From an uncultured Allomuricauda sp. (GTDB lineage Bacteria; Bacteroidota; Bacteroidia; Flavobacteriales; Flavobacteriaceae): a stretch of DNA of 34,393 bases. The notes beneath the pieces were generated by a model. It was not told where the DNA came from. It was given only the letters and a program-made list of their open reading frames with translations, and made no database searches. Numbering within the stretch: position 1 is the first letter of the stretch; every line of letters begins with the position of its first letter. Below, piece after piece: positions 9,525 to 18,039 of the stretch. The stretch covers positions 1-34,393 of the forward strand of contig NZ_CAKZYF010000199.1 in the NCBI RefSeq assembly GCF_937884665.1, written 5' to 3'. The position numbers and the translations under genes were made by a program.

Positions 9525-11183
9525 ATGTCTTGCCTTATGTTTCGAAATCTTCATTTTGTTCTAATGGTCCTTCTTGTATTCAGTTCTTGCAAAGAAAAGG
9601 TGGAACAGAAGAAACAGGCAGGGAAATCATTAAAAATGACGGCCACAGCGTTCGACGGATGGCACCATAAAGATTTAAAAAAAGATTCTCTACCGGGAAT
9701 TAGTTTAGACCGGGTCTATGAGGAATTGATCACGGAAGATAGTGGCCAAGAAATAATAGTGGCACTGATTGATAGTCCTGTCGACATAGACCATGAAGAC
9801 CTCAAGGACCAAATCTATGTAAACACCAAAGAAATCCCTGGTAATGGAAAGGATGACGATAACAATGGCTATGTAGACGATATCCATGGTTGGAATTTTT
9901 TGGGTTACCAAGACAATAAAACCATACAATTTGCCAACTATGATTACATCCGGGTTTTGAGAAGGCTTGCCCCTATTTTTGAAGGTCGAGATAGCAGTTC
10001 AATAATTGAAACGGATGACAAACTTGATTACGAAAAATACAAAAAGGCTCTCAAACTAAAGGAAGAGGATGTCGCTGACATACAAGGAGAATTGGAATAT
10101 CACATCGAAGAAAGAAAAAAATACTACGCGTGTGTAAAGGCCTTTCCTGAACTTGTAGATCCTAAAACAGGGGTATTTGACAAAGAAAAGGCAGATAGCT
10201 TAACCCCGAAAACAGACACGCAAAAAGAGCTTTTGACCGCGGTCCAGGATTTTGCCTACTATGGAGCATATCCTGAATTATTGGATGTAAGTGTTGCTCA
10301 AGGAGAAGCAAGGAGCGAAAAAGTAGCGAATCTTGATTATAACGAAAGACTGGTAATAGGCGATGATATTTACGACTTGGATGACGTAAGGGGCCATGGT
10401 AATATCGATGCTCCCCAAGGGCGTATCACCCATGGAACCCAAGTGGCAGGATCAATAGCCGCCACCAGAAACAATGAAATAGGCATCAAGGGTGTTTCTG
10501 ACAAAATAAAGCTGATGGTTTTAAGCGTTTTCCCTGAAAGAGGAAATGAATTGGACAAAGATGTGGCTAATGCGATACGTTACGCGGTTGATAACGGAGC
10601 TCGAATAATCAACTACAGTCATGGCCGTTATTTTGTTGACAAAGAAGAGATACTTATGGATGCCATAAAATATGCCGGAGAAAACGATGTTCTTATAATT
10701 TCTGCGGCCGGGAATACACCAATAAACATCGATATACCTGAAAACTCGCCACATCCCAAAGACAATCCCAATAATGGAGATGAAATTGTGGATAACCTCA
10801 TCAAGGTCGGTGCCACTGGAAAAAATCCAGACTATATCAAACCGTATTGGAGTAGTTATGGAAAAAGGAATGTTGACTTTTTTGCCCCGGGGCAACGAAT
10901 CATGACCACCAATTCAGGCTCCCATAGCTATTTTGAACTTGGAGGGTCTTCCCTTTCATGCGGAATAGCCTCAGGTGTTGCGGCGCTACTACTATCCCAC
11001 TACCCCAACTTATCTTCTCGTCAAGTAAAAGAGATATTAATCAAATCCGGGGAAAGTTTTGATACGGAAATAAAAATTGAGGATGATATTAAATCAAGTT
11101 TTCAAGATTTATCCAAATCCGGAAAAGTTCTCAATGCGTACAATGCCATGATCATGGCAGAAGAAGTATCTAACTCAAATTAA
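9525..11183 (+). CDS. Subtilisin-like (S8) serine peptidase lipoprotein
   Basis: 552 residues. The signal peptide ends in a lipobox LVFSS-C (Cys22), so the mature protein is a periplasmic or outer-membrane lipoprotein. The S8 triad is visible: Asp83 (VALIDSPVD), His303 (RITHGTQVAG) and Ser476 (GGSSLSCGIASG), with oxyanion Asn397 (ISAAGN). About 220 residues separate Asp from His, far more than in classical subtilisins, and include a charged helical insert (about 160-280). The serine motif reads GSSLSCG where GTSMAAP is usual, lacking the conserved Pro. The order Asp-His-Asn-Ser is intact, so activity is likely. A second in-frame ATG at 9537 gives a better-shaped signal and may be the true start. 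Its position between the GG-leader peptide and the barrel/lipoprotein genes suggests a role in processing or turnover of that peptide (inference). Confidence 0.87.
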   Translation: MSCLMFRNLHFVLMVLLVFSSCKEKVEQKKQAGKSLKMTATAFDGWHHKDLKKDSLPGISLDRVYEELITEDSGQEIIVALIDSPVDIDHEDLKDQIYVNTKEIPGNGKDDDNNGYVDDIHGWNFLGYQDNKTIQFANYDYIRVLRRLAPIFEGRDSSSIIETDDKLDYEKYKKALKLKEEDVADIQGELEYHIEERKKYYACVKAFPELVDPKTGVFDKEKADSLTPKTDTQKELLTAVQDFAYYGAYPELLDVSVAQGEARSEKVANLDYNERLVIGDDIYDLDDVRGHGNIDAPQGRITHGTQVAGSIAATRNNEIGIKGVSDKIKLMVLSVFPERGNELDKDVANAIRYAVDNGARIINYSHGRYFVDKEEILMDAIKYAGENDVLIISAAGNTPINIDIPENSPHPKDNPNNGDEIVDNLIKVGATGKNPDYIKPYWSSYGKRNVDFFAPGQRIMTTNSGSHSYFELGGSSLSCGIASGVAALLLSHYPNLSSRQVKEILIKSGESFDTEIKIEDDIKSSFQDLSKSGKVLNAYNAMIMAEEVSNSN

Positions 11184-11570
11184 AGAATAATCCTCCATCA
11201 CATTCTTATATTCCCGCCTTCAGAACGGTTGTACTATGTGGATGCCGCTATTTCCCGTTTTAAAATAGGAAACAGTCCCTTGACTTTTCAATCGTATTCC
11301 TTGAAATCTTAAATTACGCTTGCAAAAGTTATCTTCATAATGTATCCCGCAAGTATAATTTTATTACCAGATTCGCTTACATAAACTCGCGCTTTTCTTT
11401 ATACTCTAAAATTATGGTTTTGCAACACCCGAAAAACAAAATCAGTATTTAGATAAATCCGACAAAAGGCTTTGAATCGCATTTTTTAAGCCAATGTTGG
11501 GACAACAAATGTTCTTCATTTCCAGGAAATTACCGCTTTACAACAAGGACTCCCTTTCGTCTTCTGATAA

Positions 11571-11604
11571 TTCATGAATTACGTGTCAAAATTCATGAAT
11601 TACG
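11571..11604 (+). promoter_or_regulatory. Tandem putative regulator sites TTCATGAATTACG, copies 2 and 3
   Basis: Two identical 13-bp units at 11571-11583 and 11592-11604 start 21 bp apart, two helical turns, so both face the same side of the DNA. Each is embedded in the 12-bp palindrome AATTCATGAATT. The spacing fits a two-site AraC- or LytTR-type binding mode or a dimeric operator. The sequence also occurs at 9215, before the peptide gene. Confidence 0.68.
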
Positions 11605-11638
11605 GTATGTTCCAACCTAATCCAAGCTAAAAAAAAGA

Positions 11639-11646
11639 TAAGTTTG
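11639..11646 (+). promoter_or_regulatory. Candidate -7 promoter box of the beta-barrel gene
   Basis: TAAGTTTG matches the Bacteroidota -7 consensus TAnnTTTG exactly. It lies 37 bp before the ATG at 11684 and 47 bp downstream of the start of the proximal TTCATGAATTACG unit, the same geometry as at the peptide gene. Confidence 0.55.
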
Positions 11647-11683
11647 AGTATCACTTTTTATTAAAAAACACTTGACCGATACT

Positions 11684-12208
11684 ATGAAAAAATTTAAAAA
11701 AATAATTCTGATCACAACACTTGTTTTCTCCAATTACTGTTTCTCGCAGGATTTTAAGTTCGGAGTTTCCGCTGGATATCTCGGAGCATACGCCAGGGTA
11801 ACTGAAAACGGGGGAAGTGCTTCAACTTCCGACTCCGGATTTTATCTTGGGGCCTTTTCCAAAATCGGATTGAACGAGAAACTGTTTCTCAATCCAGAAA
11901 TCAATTATGGTGCAATAAATGGCAATGGATTTGGCTTTATCGCTTTAAAAGGAGGCTATTATTTTCTGGACAAACTGAATCTACAAATCGGCCCACAAAT
12001 TTCTTATATCCTAGAAACGACCACGGACGAGGTAAGCAAAGTGGGAATAGACCTCAGTGGGGGATTCGGTTATGATATTACCCCTAAAGTAAATCTGCAG
12101 GCCCGATATGCTTTTGAAATTACGAATAGGGCCAGGGATGCAAACGTAAACTCAGATGTCAAGGCCAGATTTGATTGGCTTTTTGTGGGTCTGGGCTACA
12201 CATTTTAG
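11684..12208 (+). CDS. Small outer-membrane beta-barrel protein
   Basis: 174 residues from the ATG at 11684. A TTG at 11672 is in frame but less likely, because the signal peptide starts cleanly at MKKFKKIILITTLVFSNYCFSQ. The mature part is made of alternating amphipathic strands (FKFGVSAGYLGAYA, FYLGAFSKIGLNEKLFLNPEINYG, GFIALKGGYYFLDKLNLQIGPQISY) and ends in LFVGLGYTF, the usual C-terminal aromatic strand of an eight-stranded barrel of the OMP_b-brl type. The function is unknown. It may be a small outer-membrane pore or receptor, and it appears to be co-regulated with the peptide gene through the repeated upstream site. Confidence 0.85.
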   Translation: MKKFKKIILITTLVFSNYCFSQDFKFGVSAGYLGAYARVTENGGSASTSDSGFYLGAFSKIGLNEKLFLNPEINYGAINGNGFGFIALKGGYYFLDKLNLQIGPQISYILETTTDEVSKVGIDLSGGFGYDITPKVNLQARYAFEITNRARDANVNSDVKARFDWLFVGLGYTF

Positions 12209-12429
12209 AACCCAATTTAAGCACAACATCTTTCTAAGATGGTCTGCTTTTAGCAAGTAGACATTTTTCACCCTGTTTCAGCGGTGCAGGGATAATACGT
12301 ACAAAATTTAAATGAACCATAAACATTGAATCCATCGTCCGGACATAACACGTTTTGTCAAACTAAAACCTCTAGCCTATGAAATAAACCATTAAATAAA
12401 AACAGCTATTAATCTTTAAAAACCAAAAA

Positions 12430-13323
12430 ATGAAAAAAAAATATGTTTTGTATTCGTCACTGATTTTTTTCGTGATAGGATGTCAAGAAAGTGAACCCAT
12501 CTCCATAGATGAGACCCAGATAAGCTCTGAAGCTGAATCCCTCTTTGAGGTGAAGGTACAGAATGGTATGTTACATTTCCCTTCACGAAATGATTACGAC
12601 TCAGCATTGGAGTTTCTGGGCCCCATGTCGTCTGAAGAACTTCAGGAATGGACCGAAGCTTTAGGTTTTGAGTCGATGAAATCAAGCATTTCTCTGGAAG
12701 AACGGGAAAAGGAAGGAATTTACGATGAGCTATTGGCAAGCTTGATAAACACCAATGCCGAAATTTCCATAGGAATGAACACCTTAAGATTGGATGCCCT
12801 TGGCGAAATGGTATATGTTACTTCCAACTCGGAATATGGCAAAGCTTCCAGCAATAAAGGAGAAAGAGTATTTAGTACAGAAGACAATGTACTTGATATT
12901 TTGGATGGCATCGAAGAAGAATCTACAACATCCAGATCACGGTATTGCAAAAAGAGGAAGCTTTCATGGGATATTAATTTCAGGAGCAATCCTAATAAAA
13001 TCCATGCAAAAGTAGTATACCAAAAGGCTGGTTTTTTGAATTCTTTGCAAAGCAAAATCGAAGAAGAACTAGGATTAAACGGCACGAGTGCCTGGAAAAT
13101 GTTTCTAAGGACCAATGGGTCTGGAAATTTTTGGAGAAATAAGAAGCGTACCGGTACCATTGGCCCCTATCAAGCTAGCATATTCAACAGGGCGAATAAG
13201 TCCTACAGACCCTATTACTCCAGCCGGAGGTTAAGGGCGTACAAATTTTCAATTGAATTTTGGGCCCAATCCGATAATGACGGAGTACTACGAAAAAGAG
13301 TAATAACTATTGATTGTAATTAA
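12430..13323 (+). CDS. Uncharacterised lipoprotein, paralogue of the next gene
   Basis: 297 residues. The signal MKKKYVLYSSLIFFVIGC has Cys18 as the lipidation site. The N-terminal domain (about 30-140) shares a pattern with the following gene: FEVKVQNGMLHF, a helical stretch ending in EALGFES, then LLASLINTNAEISIGMNTLRL. The C-terminal half is strongly basic and rich in Arg and Tyr (RYCKKRKLSWDINFRSN, later YRPYYSSRRLRAYKF). It has paired cysteines and a beta-sandwich-like strand pattern ending in ITIDC. No family could be named. It is separated by 221 bp from the barrel gene and by 11 bp from the next gene. Confidence 0.82.
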   Translation: MKKKYVLYSSLIFFVIGCQESEPISIDETQISSEAESLFEVKVQNGMLHFPSRNDYDSALEFLGPMSSEELQEWTEALGFESMKSSISLEEREKEGIYDELLASLINTNAEISIGMNTLRLDALGEMVYVTSNSEYGKASSNKGERVFSTEDNVLDILDGIEEESTTSRSRYCKKRKLSWDINFRSNPNKIHAKVVYQKAGFLNSLQSKIEEELGLNGTSAWKMFLRTNGSGNFWRNKKRTGTIGPYQASIFNRANKSYRPYYSSRRLRAYKFSIEFWAQSDNDGVLRKRVITIDCN

Positions 13324-13334
13324 ATAAAATAACG

Positions 13335-14921
13335 ATGAAATACTTATATAACCTATTATTGATCTCTCTGCTGATCACCTCATGCACGAGAGAAGAAGAA
13401 ATCGAAATTGATACCGTTGGTGTTGAGGAAAAACCCATCGCAATACAAGTAGTCGATGATAAATTGAAATTTGACAATAAAGCGGTGCTCAAAAGTTTTA
13501 TGGAGCAAAACGATCAGGCCAAAATCCAAGAAAAAGTTACTGAACTTGCAGCACTGGGTTTTAAGACCCTCAGACCGTTTTTTGATGAAAGTGATGAAGT
13601 GGCCATTGACAGTTATCTGTCTGAAAAGCAGTCCAGAATAGCGAAAAAAGGATATCTATATAGCGCGAAAACTGATTCTGGGGATATTGATTTGGACGAT
13701 GAGGTAATCGGTGATGCAAACTTTGCCTCTATTTTAAATGAAAATCGAGAAATCATAGTCGGAGATTCTCTTTACGTGTATACAACCGTTGGTTTATTCA
13801 TGTGCAAAGTAGAGGACGAACAACATTTAAAAGACTATCTAACCGAAAAAGAGTCCAAGAACACAAATAGGGATACAGCTTTATTGGCGCCTTGTGATGC
13901 CCCTATTCTAAAAAAATCGTCATCCGGTCTATCCCTTTCGTCCAATTCAGGTAGTTTGACCAGCATAGACTCCCGAATAACCCTCTATCAAAGCTGCGGC
14001 GGTGGCGGCGGTGGCGGAGGAGGTGGAGGCTCTGGAGGAGGCTCAGGCGGAAGTTCCGGTGGCGGTTCTTCCTCGAACAGTATTCCCATGCTGAAACCTA
14101 TGACATTTGGAGTATGTGATTACGCTTTGAACAGTATTTGGGAAAAAATATTTGGTGATCGTGTGAAATGCAACGACTATCACGACTCAAAACACAGAAT
14201 ACAGACACAGTTTTGGAATGAAAACTATTTTCTATGGGCCTCAATAGGAATGAAAGCCAAATACCAAAAAAAACGTTTTATAGGATGGAGTCAATCAAGT
14301 ACAGCTGATTTCATTGAACTTGGAATCAATACCGTAAAATACACATGGAACCACCCGAAACAGTACAACCCGTTCAATGACCATCATGTTAAGTTCAAAT
14401 ACAAAGGTGTTACCTATCGCACTGATGGTACCCAAAGCTATGACCCACCAAAAAATCCGAATCCATGGCCAATATATAATGATGGACAGATCTTGATACC
14501 CTTAGAAATAACAATAGACGATATTTTGGGCAATGATAAGTGGGACATCAACTGGGATGGCGTTACCGCCGGGGACATCAATAGTGGGGTCAAAGAACTA
14601 TTGAAATTGGCTAAGAGCACCTTAAATTCCCAGTTTCGCAGTGACTTGGCGAACAACAAGGTGATGGTTCGCATAGTTCGATATGCCCCGACCAAAACTG
14701 ATGTCATTGTCTCCAACCGGATAAAGAGGGCCAAGAGCTATACAGATTTTAAATTTGATACAAACTTTCTGCTAACTTTTGATTCTTCTAACGACAACTT
14801 TTTTAAGGCGCTGGCCGCTCAACTAAAAGCAAAAAAATACAGCGACGTAGAGGTTGATATTTACGGCGCTGGTTTAAGGCGAGGTGTTTGGAAGGGAAAA
14901 AGAATCCTAGGTAAGGATTGA
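13335..14921 (+). CDS. Uncharacterised lipoprotein with polyglycine linker
   Basis: 528 residues. The signal peptide ends in LLITS-C (Cys17). The N-terminal domain (about 35-160) matches the upstream paralogue (IQVVDDKLKF, ELAALGFKTL, FASILNENREIIVGDSLYVYT). After Cys221 comes an uninterrupted run of 11 Gly, then Ser/Gly repeats to about residue 247, a flexible tether. The C-terminal 280 residues are rich in aromatic and basic residues and contain WDINWDGVTAGDIN, but no known catalytic signature is recognised. The 11-bp gap to the upstream gene indicates an operon, and a strong terminator follows. The Gly codons alternate ggc, ggt and gga, so the tract is not a simple mononucleotide slippage repeat. 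Confidence 0.84.
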   Translation: MKYLYNLLLISLLITSCTREEEIEIDTVGVEEKPIAIQVVDDKLKFDNKAVLKSFMEQNDQAKIQEKVTELAALGFKTLRPFFDESDEVAIDSYLSEKQSRIAKKGYLYSAKTDSGDIDLDDEVIGDANFASILNENREIIVGDSLYVYTTVGLFMCKVEDEQHLKDYLTEKESKNTNRDTALLAPCDAPILKKSSSGLSLSSNSGSLTSIDSRITLYQSCGGGGGGGGGGGSGGGSGGSSGGGSSSNSIPMLKPMTFGVCDYALNSIWEKIFGDRVKCNDYHDSKHRIQTQFWNENYFLWASIGMKAKYQKKRFIGWSQSSTADFIELGINTVKYTWNHPKQYNPFNDHHVKFKYKGVTYRTDGTQSYDPPKNPNPWPIYNDGQILIPLEITIDDILGNDKWDINWDGVTAGDINSGVKELLKLAKSTLNSQFRSDLANNKVMVRIVRYAPTKTDVIVSNRIKRAKSYTDFKFDTNFLLTFDSSNDNFFKALAAQLKAKKYSDVEVDIYGAGLRRGVWKGKRILGKD

Positions 14922-14958
14922 CCTGAAAGATTAGAAATACTTCATACTTCCAAGACCG

Positions 14959-14998
14959 ATCCACCACCTCTCAAAGTTGAGAAGTGGTGGATTTTTTA
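14959..14998 (+). terminator. Rho-independent terminator of the lipoprotein operon
   Basis: A long hairpin (ATCCACCAC..CTCA paired with TGAG..GTGGTGGAT, one internal mismatch) is followed on the plus strand by ATTTTTTATTTTT. It ends the plus-strand genes. It also overlaps the last codons and stop of the convergent minus-strand lipoprotein gene; on that strand no T tract follows. Confidence 0.9.
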
Positions 14999-15621
14999 TT
15001 TTTCGTGTAATAGTCGATAATCCGATCTATTCCGTTTATAGCAATCCCTTCGGTGTTGAGCGCTAGGCTAATACCATTATTTCCGTTTTCCCCTGCTGTT
15101 TCCTTAATTGTCCCGAACGCGGCCCTCGAAGAAATTAGGGTATGTTTGTTTAGGTCATATATCCTAATCTCCACTTTTACTTCATTGGACCGTATTGTAT
15201 TTCCAAATTCGGACTCCCTAGGGCTGGACAAAGCGGAAAGTTCCTCACTCAATATGTCAACTTTGGTATTGATTAGAAAGTCGCATCCAGAGCCCAGTTT
15301 TAGACTACTTAATTCATCGGAATTCAATTCAAATTTAATCTTGTCCGATATCAGTTTGTCCTTTCTAATATCATCGATGGTAAAAAGCGAATCCGTGATT
15401 ACTTGTCCCCACTTTTTTAAAGAATGATTCAACAAGTCTTGTTGATTTTTAAAAGCTAAAACATCATTTATTAGCCATTTCCCTTGATGAAACGACAATT
15501 CGCCAATTCCGTTTTGTTCAAAAGTGAACTTTGGGGCCGTACATGAGTTTAGAAGATACAGGCAACCGATGAAAACCACTATTTTTCTTATCCTAAAAAA
15601 ATAAGTCCGTGTTACCACCAT
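14971..15621 (-). CDS. Uncharacterised lipoprotein
   Basis: 216 residues. After a basic N-terminus, a hydrophobic segment ends in LYLLNS-C (Cys27), giving a lipoprotein. The mature part has no recognised domain. A stretch (LKLGSGCDFLINTKVDILSEEL) followed by EVKVEIRIYDLNKHTLISSRAAFGTI recalls periplasmic proteins that assemble a status or surface lipoprotein, but this is not enough to assign a family. Its final codons (STTSQL-stop) lie inside the terminator hairpin of the convergent operon. It is separated by 192 bp from the DUF5916 gene upstream. Confidence 0.72.
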   Translation of the reverse strand: MVVTRTYFFRIRKIVVFIGCLYLLNSCTAPKFTFEQNGIGELSFHQGKWLINDVLAFKNQQDLLNHSLKKWGQVITDSLFTIDDIRKDKLISDKIKFELNSDELSSLKLGSGCDFLINTKVDILSEELSALSSPRESEFGNTIRSNEVKVEIRIYDLNKHTLISSRAAFGTIKETAGENGNNGISLALNTEGIAINGIDRIIDYYTKNKKSTTSQL

Positions 15622-15813
15622 TCCTAGTTTTATTTTTCAGATGTTTAAGCAAGTTAGTGTAAAATACCAAGACTAGGACCACTTTTCAAATGCGAACCAA
15701 TTTTACATAAAAGTTCCTTGAAACGGCCGTTCTAAGGGACGTTATCCAGGTTTTTTACGATTCCAAGATTTGACCTGAAATTTGAGAATCAAAACGGTCA
15801 AAACTGGTTTACA

Positions 15814-18039
15814 TCAGAACTGTTTCAGAAAAGTCAATTTTATAATTCCTTGGGTATTCCGTAATCTTAACGGATTCAAAAAATCATCCACCCCATCAGC
15901 CTCATTGTCGTTGAATACAATGAATATATATGATAATGGAAGGTATTCCCAAGAGAGCCTGGAATTGATCGTTGAACTGTTATTGCTAGTATTGTACTGA
16001 TAAAAAGTGATCAACTGCAACCTAGGATTCAGGGATAGTCGAAGTTCGGTGCCCAACAAGTTGGTTTCGGTCGATATCCCGTCCATTCCCAAAGATTTTA
16101 TTTGGTTGTATTCGTAGTTTGCGTTCAAGCTGATATGCGGGATGGGGGCAAGACGTAAAGATGCTGTAAAGTTATTTAGGTTTCCATTAAAAAATTCTCC
16201 AAAACCATAAGCTGCACTAAAACCTATTTTTTTAGAAAAATCTCCGGTGTAATTGATGATATGTCTCTGGTATTCATAATCTCCCGCGGCAATGGCTATT
16301 CCCAGTGGTGAAAAAGGATCTCTCAAGGATTGCCAATTCAATCGATAGGCATATTCGATAAGGCTACCGTTCTGAAATTCAAAACTAAAAGGCCTAAAAG
16401 ATGCAAAACCTTCCCTAAAAGAGAGATCGTCCAAATAATGATAGAAAAAGGTAGTTATTCCCGGGCTGAACTGTCGCGTAAATTTGGGCAACCACTTGGG
16501 ACGGAGTCGAAGTGTTATGGCGGGACTGGTCAACAGATAGTTATTGGCGTCTATGAAACCCACCTTGGGATCATAATCTTGGGAAATAACGCTCTCAACA
16601 AGTCCCAAATATAGTAGGTTATCCGAATAATAGGCCCACAGCGCTCCAGAATAGCCTTCATTGTCCTCCAATCCAGAATTTTTTGATCCCGAGAGCATCC
16701 AAAAAGCATTGATGGCCTGGGTAGGCCTTAAGAATCCGTCTATGGTAACTGTGGCATTGTAGTTGGACTGGCCTTGCGAATTTGCTTCGTCATATCGGAA
16801 AGTGGCCATACCACCTATTCGATTTTGTCCACCAATATTCCTGGAATATCGAGCCACCGCAAAATTTGAAGCTGGTTGGCCATTGGCTTCATCCTGTCGT
16901 AATAGAATGGCACCAATATTTTGATTCGGGCTCCGGTTCGTGAACCTTCCACCCACCTCTATGGGAATCGGATTCCCAATATCATCCAAGCCGATTCGTC
17001 TGCTAAAGAAAGGTTGAAGATTGTCCCATGCCGCCATTCGGTATATCTCATTGCCCTCCAGGAAAAACTGTCTTCTTTCGGGAAAGAGCACTGAAAACCT
17101 GGATAGGTTGATGACCTGCCGGTCCACGTCCGCTTGTGCAAAATCGGTATTGTAGGTCAGATCTAAAACTGAATTCGGCCCCATGACCCATTTCACTTCA
17201 CCCCCAACCTTGACATCCGTGCTTTCCGAAATAATTTCTTCGCCTTCCTTCTGTCTGACCGTATCTACTAGAAGATAGGGGTTGAGCTGGATGTTGGCAG
17301 TTGGTGGTGGAGGCTCGATTCCCGTAAGCACCGCCTCGTAGGGCATACGATACACATTGAAATTTCTGGGCACGGCAGGATAGGACACATATTCATTGTT
17401 CGCCCTGATGTTTCGGGTCAGGATAATGCCCATCTCCGTGCAGTTTTCCGGATATCGAAGGGTTTTCCAAGGTATTGCTATTTCAGCGTACCAACCTTCA
17501 TCGGTAATTTGGGTCCTGACACTCCAGAGCGCGGACCATTCTCTATTGAATATCTCATCGTCCATCACCAAGAGCTCCCGTTGTGCCGCATAGGGATTGG
17601 TTTGGAACGAAACGGCGTTCCGTTGGTCTAAAAATCCGTCCAATACCACACCGAACATATCGTTCTGGAAATAATCAAAGTCCCGTTGTAGGTTTTGGGC
17701 CAAGATTTCTTTTCTGCCATTTATCGTTTTGCAAAACGCCCCAATATAAAGGTTTGTGTCATCGAACAGTACTTTTGCTTCTGTGGACCTAGTTGCCGGG
17801 TCGCCTTGTATCGGGTCTTTTTGTATGAACTTCGTAATGGATTTTGCCTTTGCCCAGCTTGGTTCATCCAGGGTTCCATCTATATTGATTTCCCCACTGG
17901 CCCTGACCGCCTGTACGCTAGGTGCAACCTCAGGGGGTGGGAAGATGTCTGGATTGTCTTGGGCCCAAAACATTTGCGTTGTTATCATAAACAGGAATAC
18001 CAAAAAAACAAATGGTTGGACAAGTCTTGTTTTTTTCAC
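15814..18039 (-). CDS. CBM9-like / DUF5916 outer-membrane protein
   Basis: 741 residues with a signal peptide ending at FWAQ (about residue 27). Residues about 40-210 match the CBM9-like N-terminal domain (INIDGTLDEPSWAKA, VLFDDTNLYIGAFC, DGFLDQRNAVSFQTNPYAAQRE). The remainder matches the DUF5916 C-terminal region (GGEVKWVMGPNSVLDLTYNTDFAQADVDRQVINLSRFSVLFPERRQFFLEG) and ends in barrel-like strands terminating in FLKQF. These proteins are widespread in Bacteroidota, probably in the outer membrane. Some occur with glycan or peptide uptake loci, but their role is not established. Directly before the start codon are two identical 9-bp repeats spaced as for a LytTR regulator, and a LytTR response regulator gene is the next gene upstream. 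Confidence 0.9.
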   Translation of the reverse strand: MKKTRLVQPFVFLVFLFMITTQMFWAQDNPDIFPPPEVAPSVQAVRASGEINIDGTLDEPSWAKAKSITKFIQKDPIQGDPATRSTEAKVLFDDTNLYIGAFCKTINGRKEILAQNLQRDFDYFQNDMFGVVLDGFLDQRNAVSFQTNPYAAQRELLVMDDEIFNREWSALWSVRTQITDEGWYAEIAIPWKTLRYPENCTEMGIILTRNIRANNEYVSYPAVPRNFNVYRMPYEAVLTGIEPPPPTANIQLNPYLLVDTVRQKEGEEIISESTDVKVGGEVKWVMGPNSVLDLTYNTDFAQADVDRQVINLSRFSVLFPERRQFFLEGNEIYRMAAWDNLQPFFSRRIGLDDIGNPIPIEVGGRFTNRSPNQNIGAILLRQDEANGQPASNFAVARYSRNIGGQNRIGGMATFRYDEANSQGQSNYNATVTIDGFLRPTQAINAFWMLSGSKNSGLEDNEGYSGALWAYYSDNLLYLGLVESVISQDYDPKVGFIDANNYLLTSPAITLRLRPKWLPKFTRQFSPGITTFFYHYLDDLSFREGFASFRPFSFEFQNGSLIEYAYRLNWQSLRDPFSPLGIAIAAGDYEYQRHIINYTGDFSKKIGFSAAYGFGEFFNGNLNNFTASLRLAPIPHISLNANYEYNQIKSLGMDGISTETNLLGTELRLSLNPRLQLITFYQYNTSNNSSTINSRLSWEYLPLSYIFIVFNDNEADGVDDFLNPLRLRNTQGIIKLTFLKQF

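Larger units (their letters stand above)
11184..11683. other. 500-bp intergenic region with duplicated regulatory site
   Basis: No credible gene was found here. The first 380 bp show no recognised structure and no clear protease terminator. The last 115 bp hold two copies of TTCATGAATTACG and a consensus -7 box, described separately. The length and the clustering of sites at the 3' end point to an upstream control region for the barrel gene. Confidence 0.55.

Noticed and set aside
12416..13160. Minus-strand frames of 107 and 146 codons opposite the lipoprotein gene
   Set aside because: They are antisense to a gene with a clear lipoprotein signal and operon context, and no domain is recognisable.
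13999..14071. GC-rich glycine tract as a possible CRISPR, tandem repeat or phase-variable tract
   Set aside because: It consists of mixed glycine and serine codons in frame with no long identical unit or mononucleotide run, so it is a coding linker.
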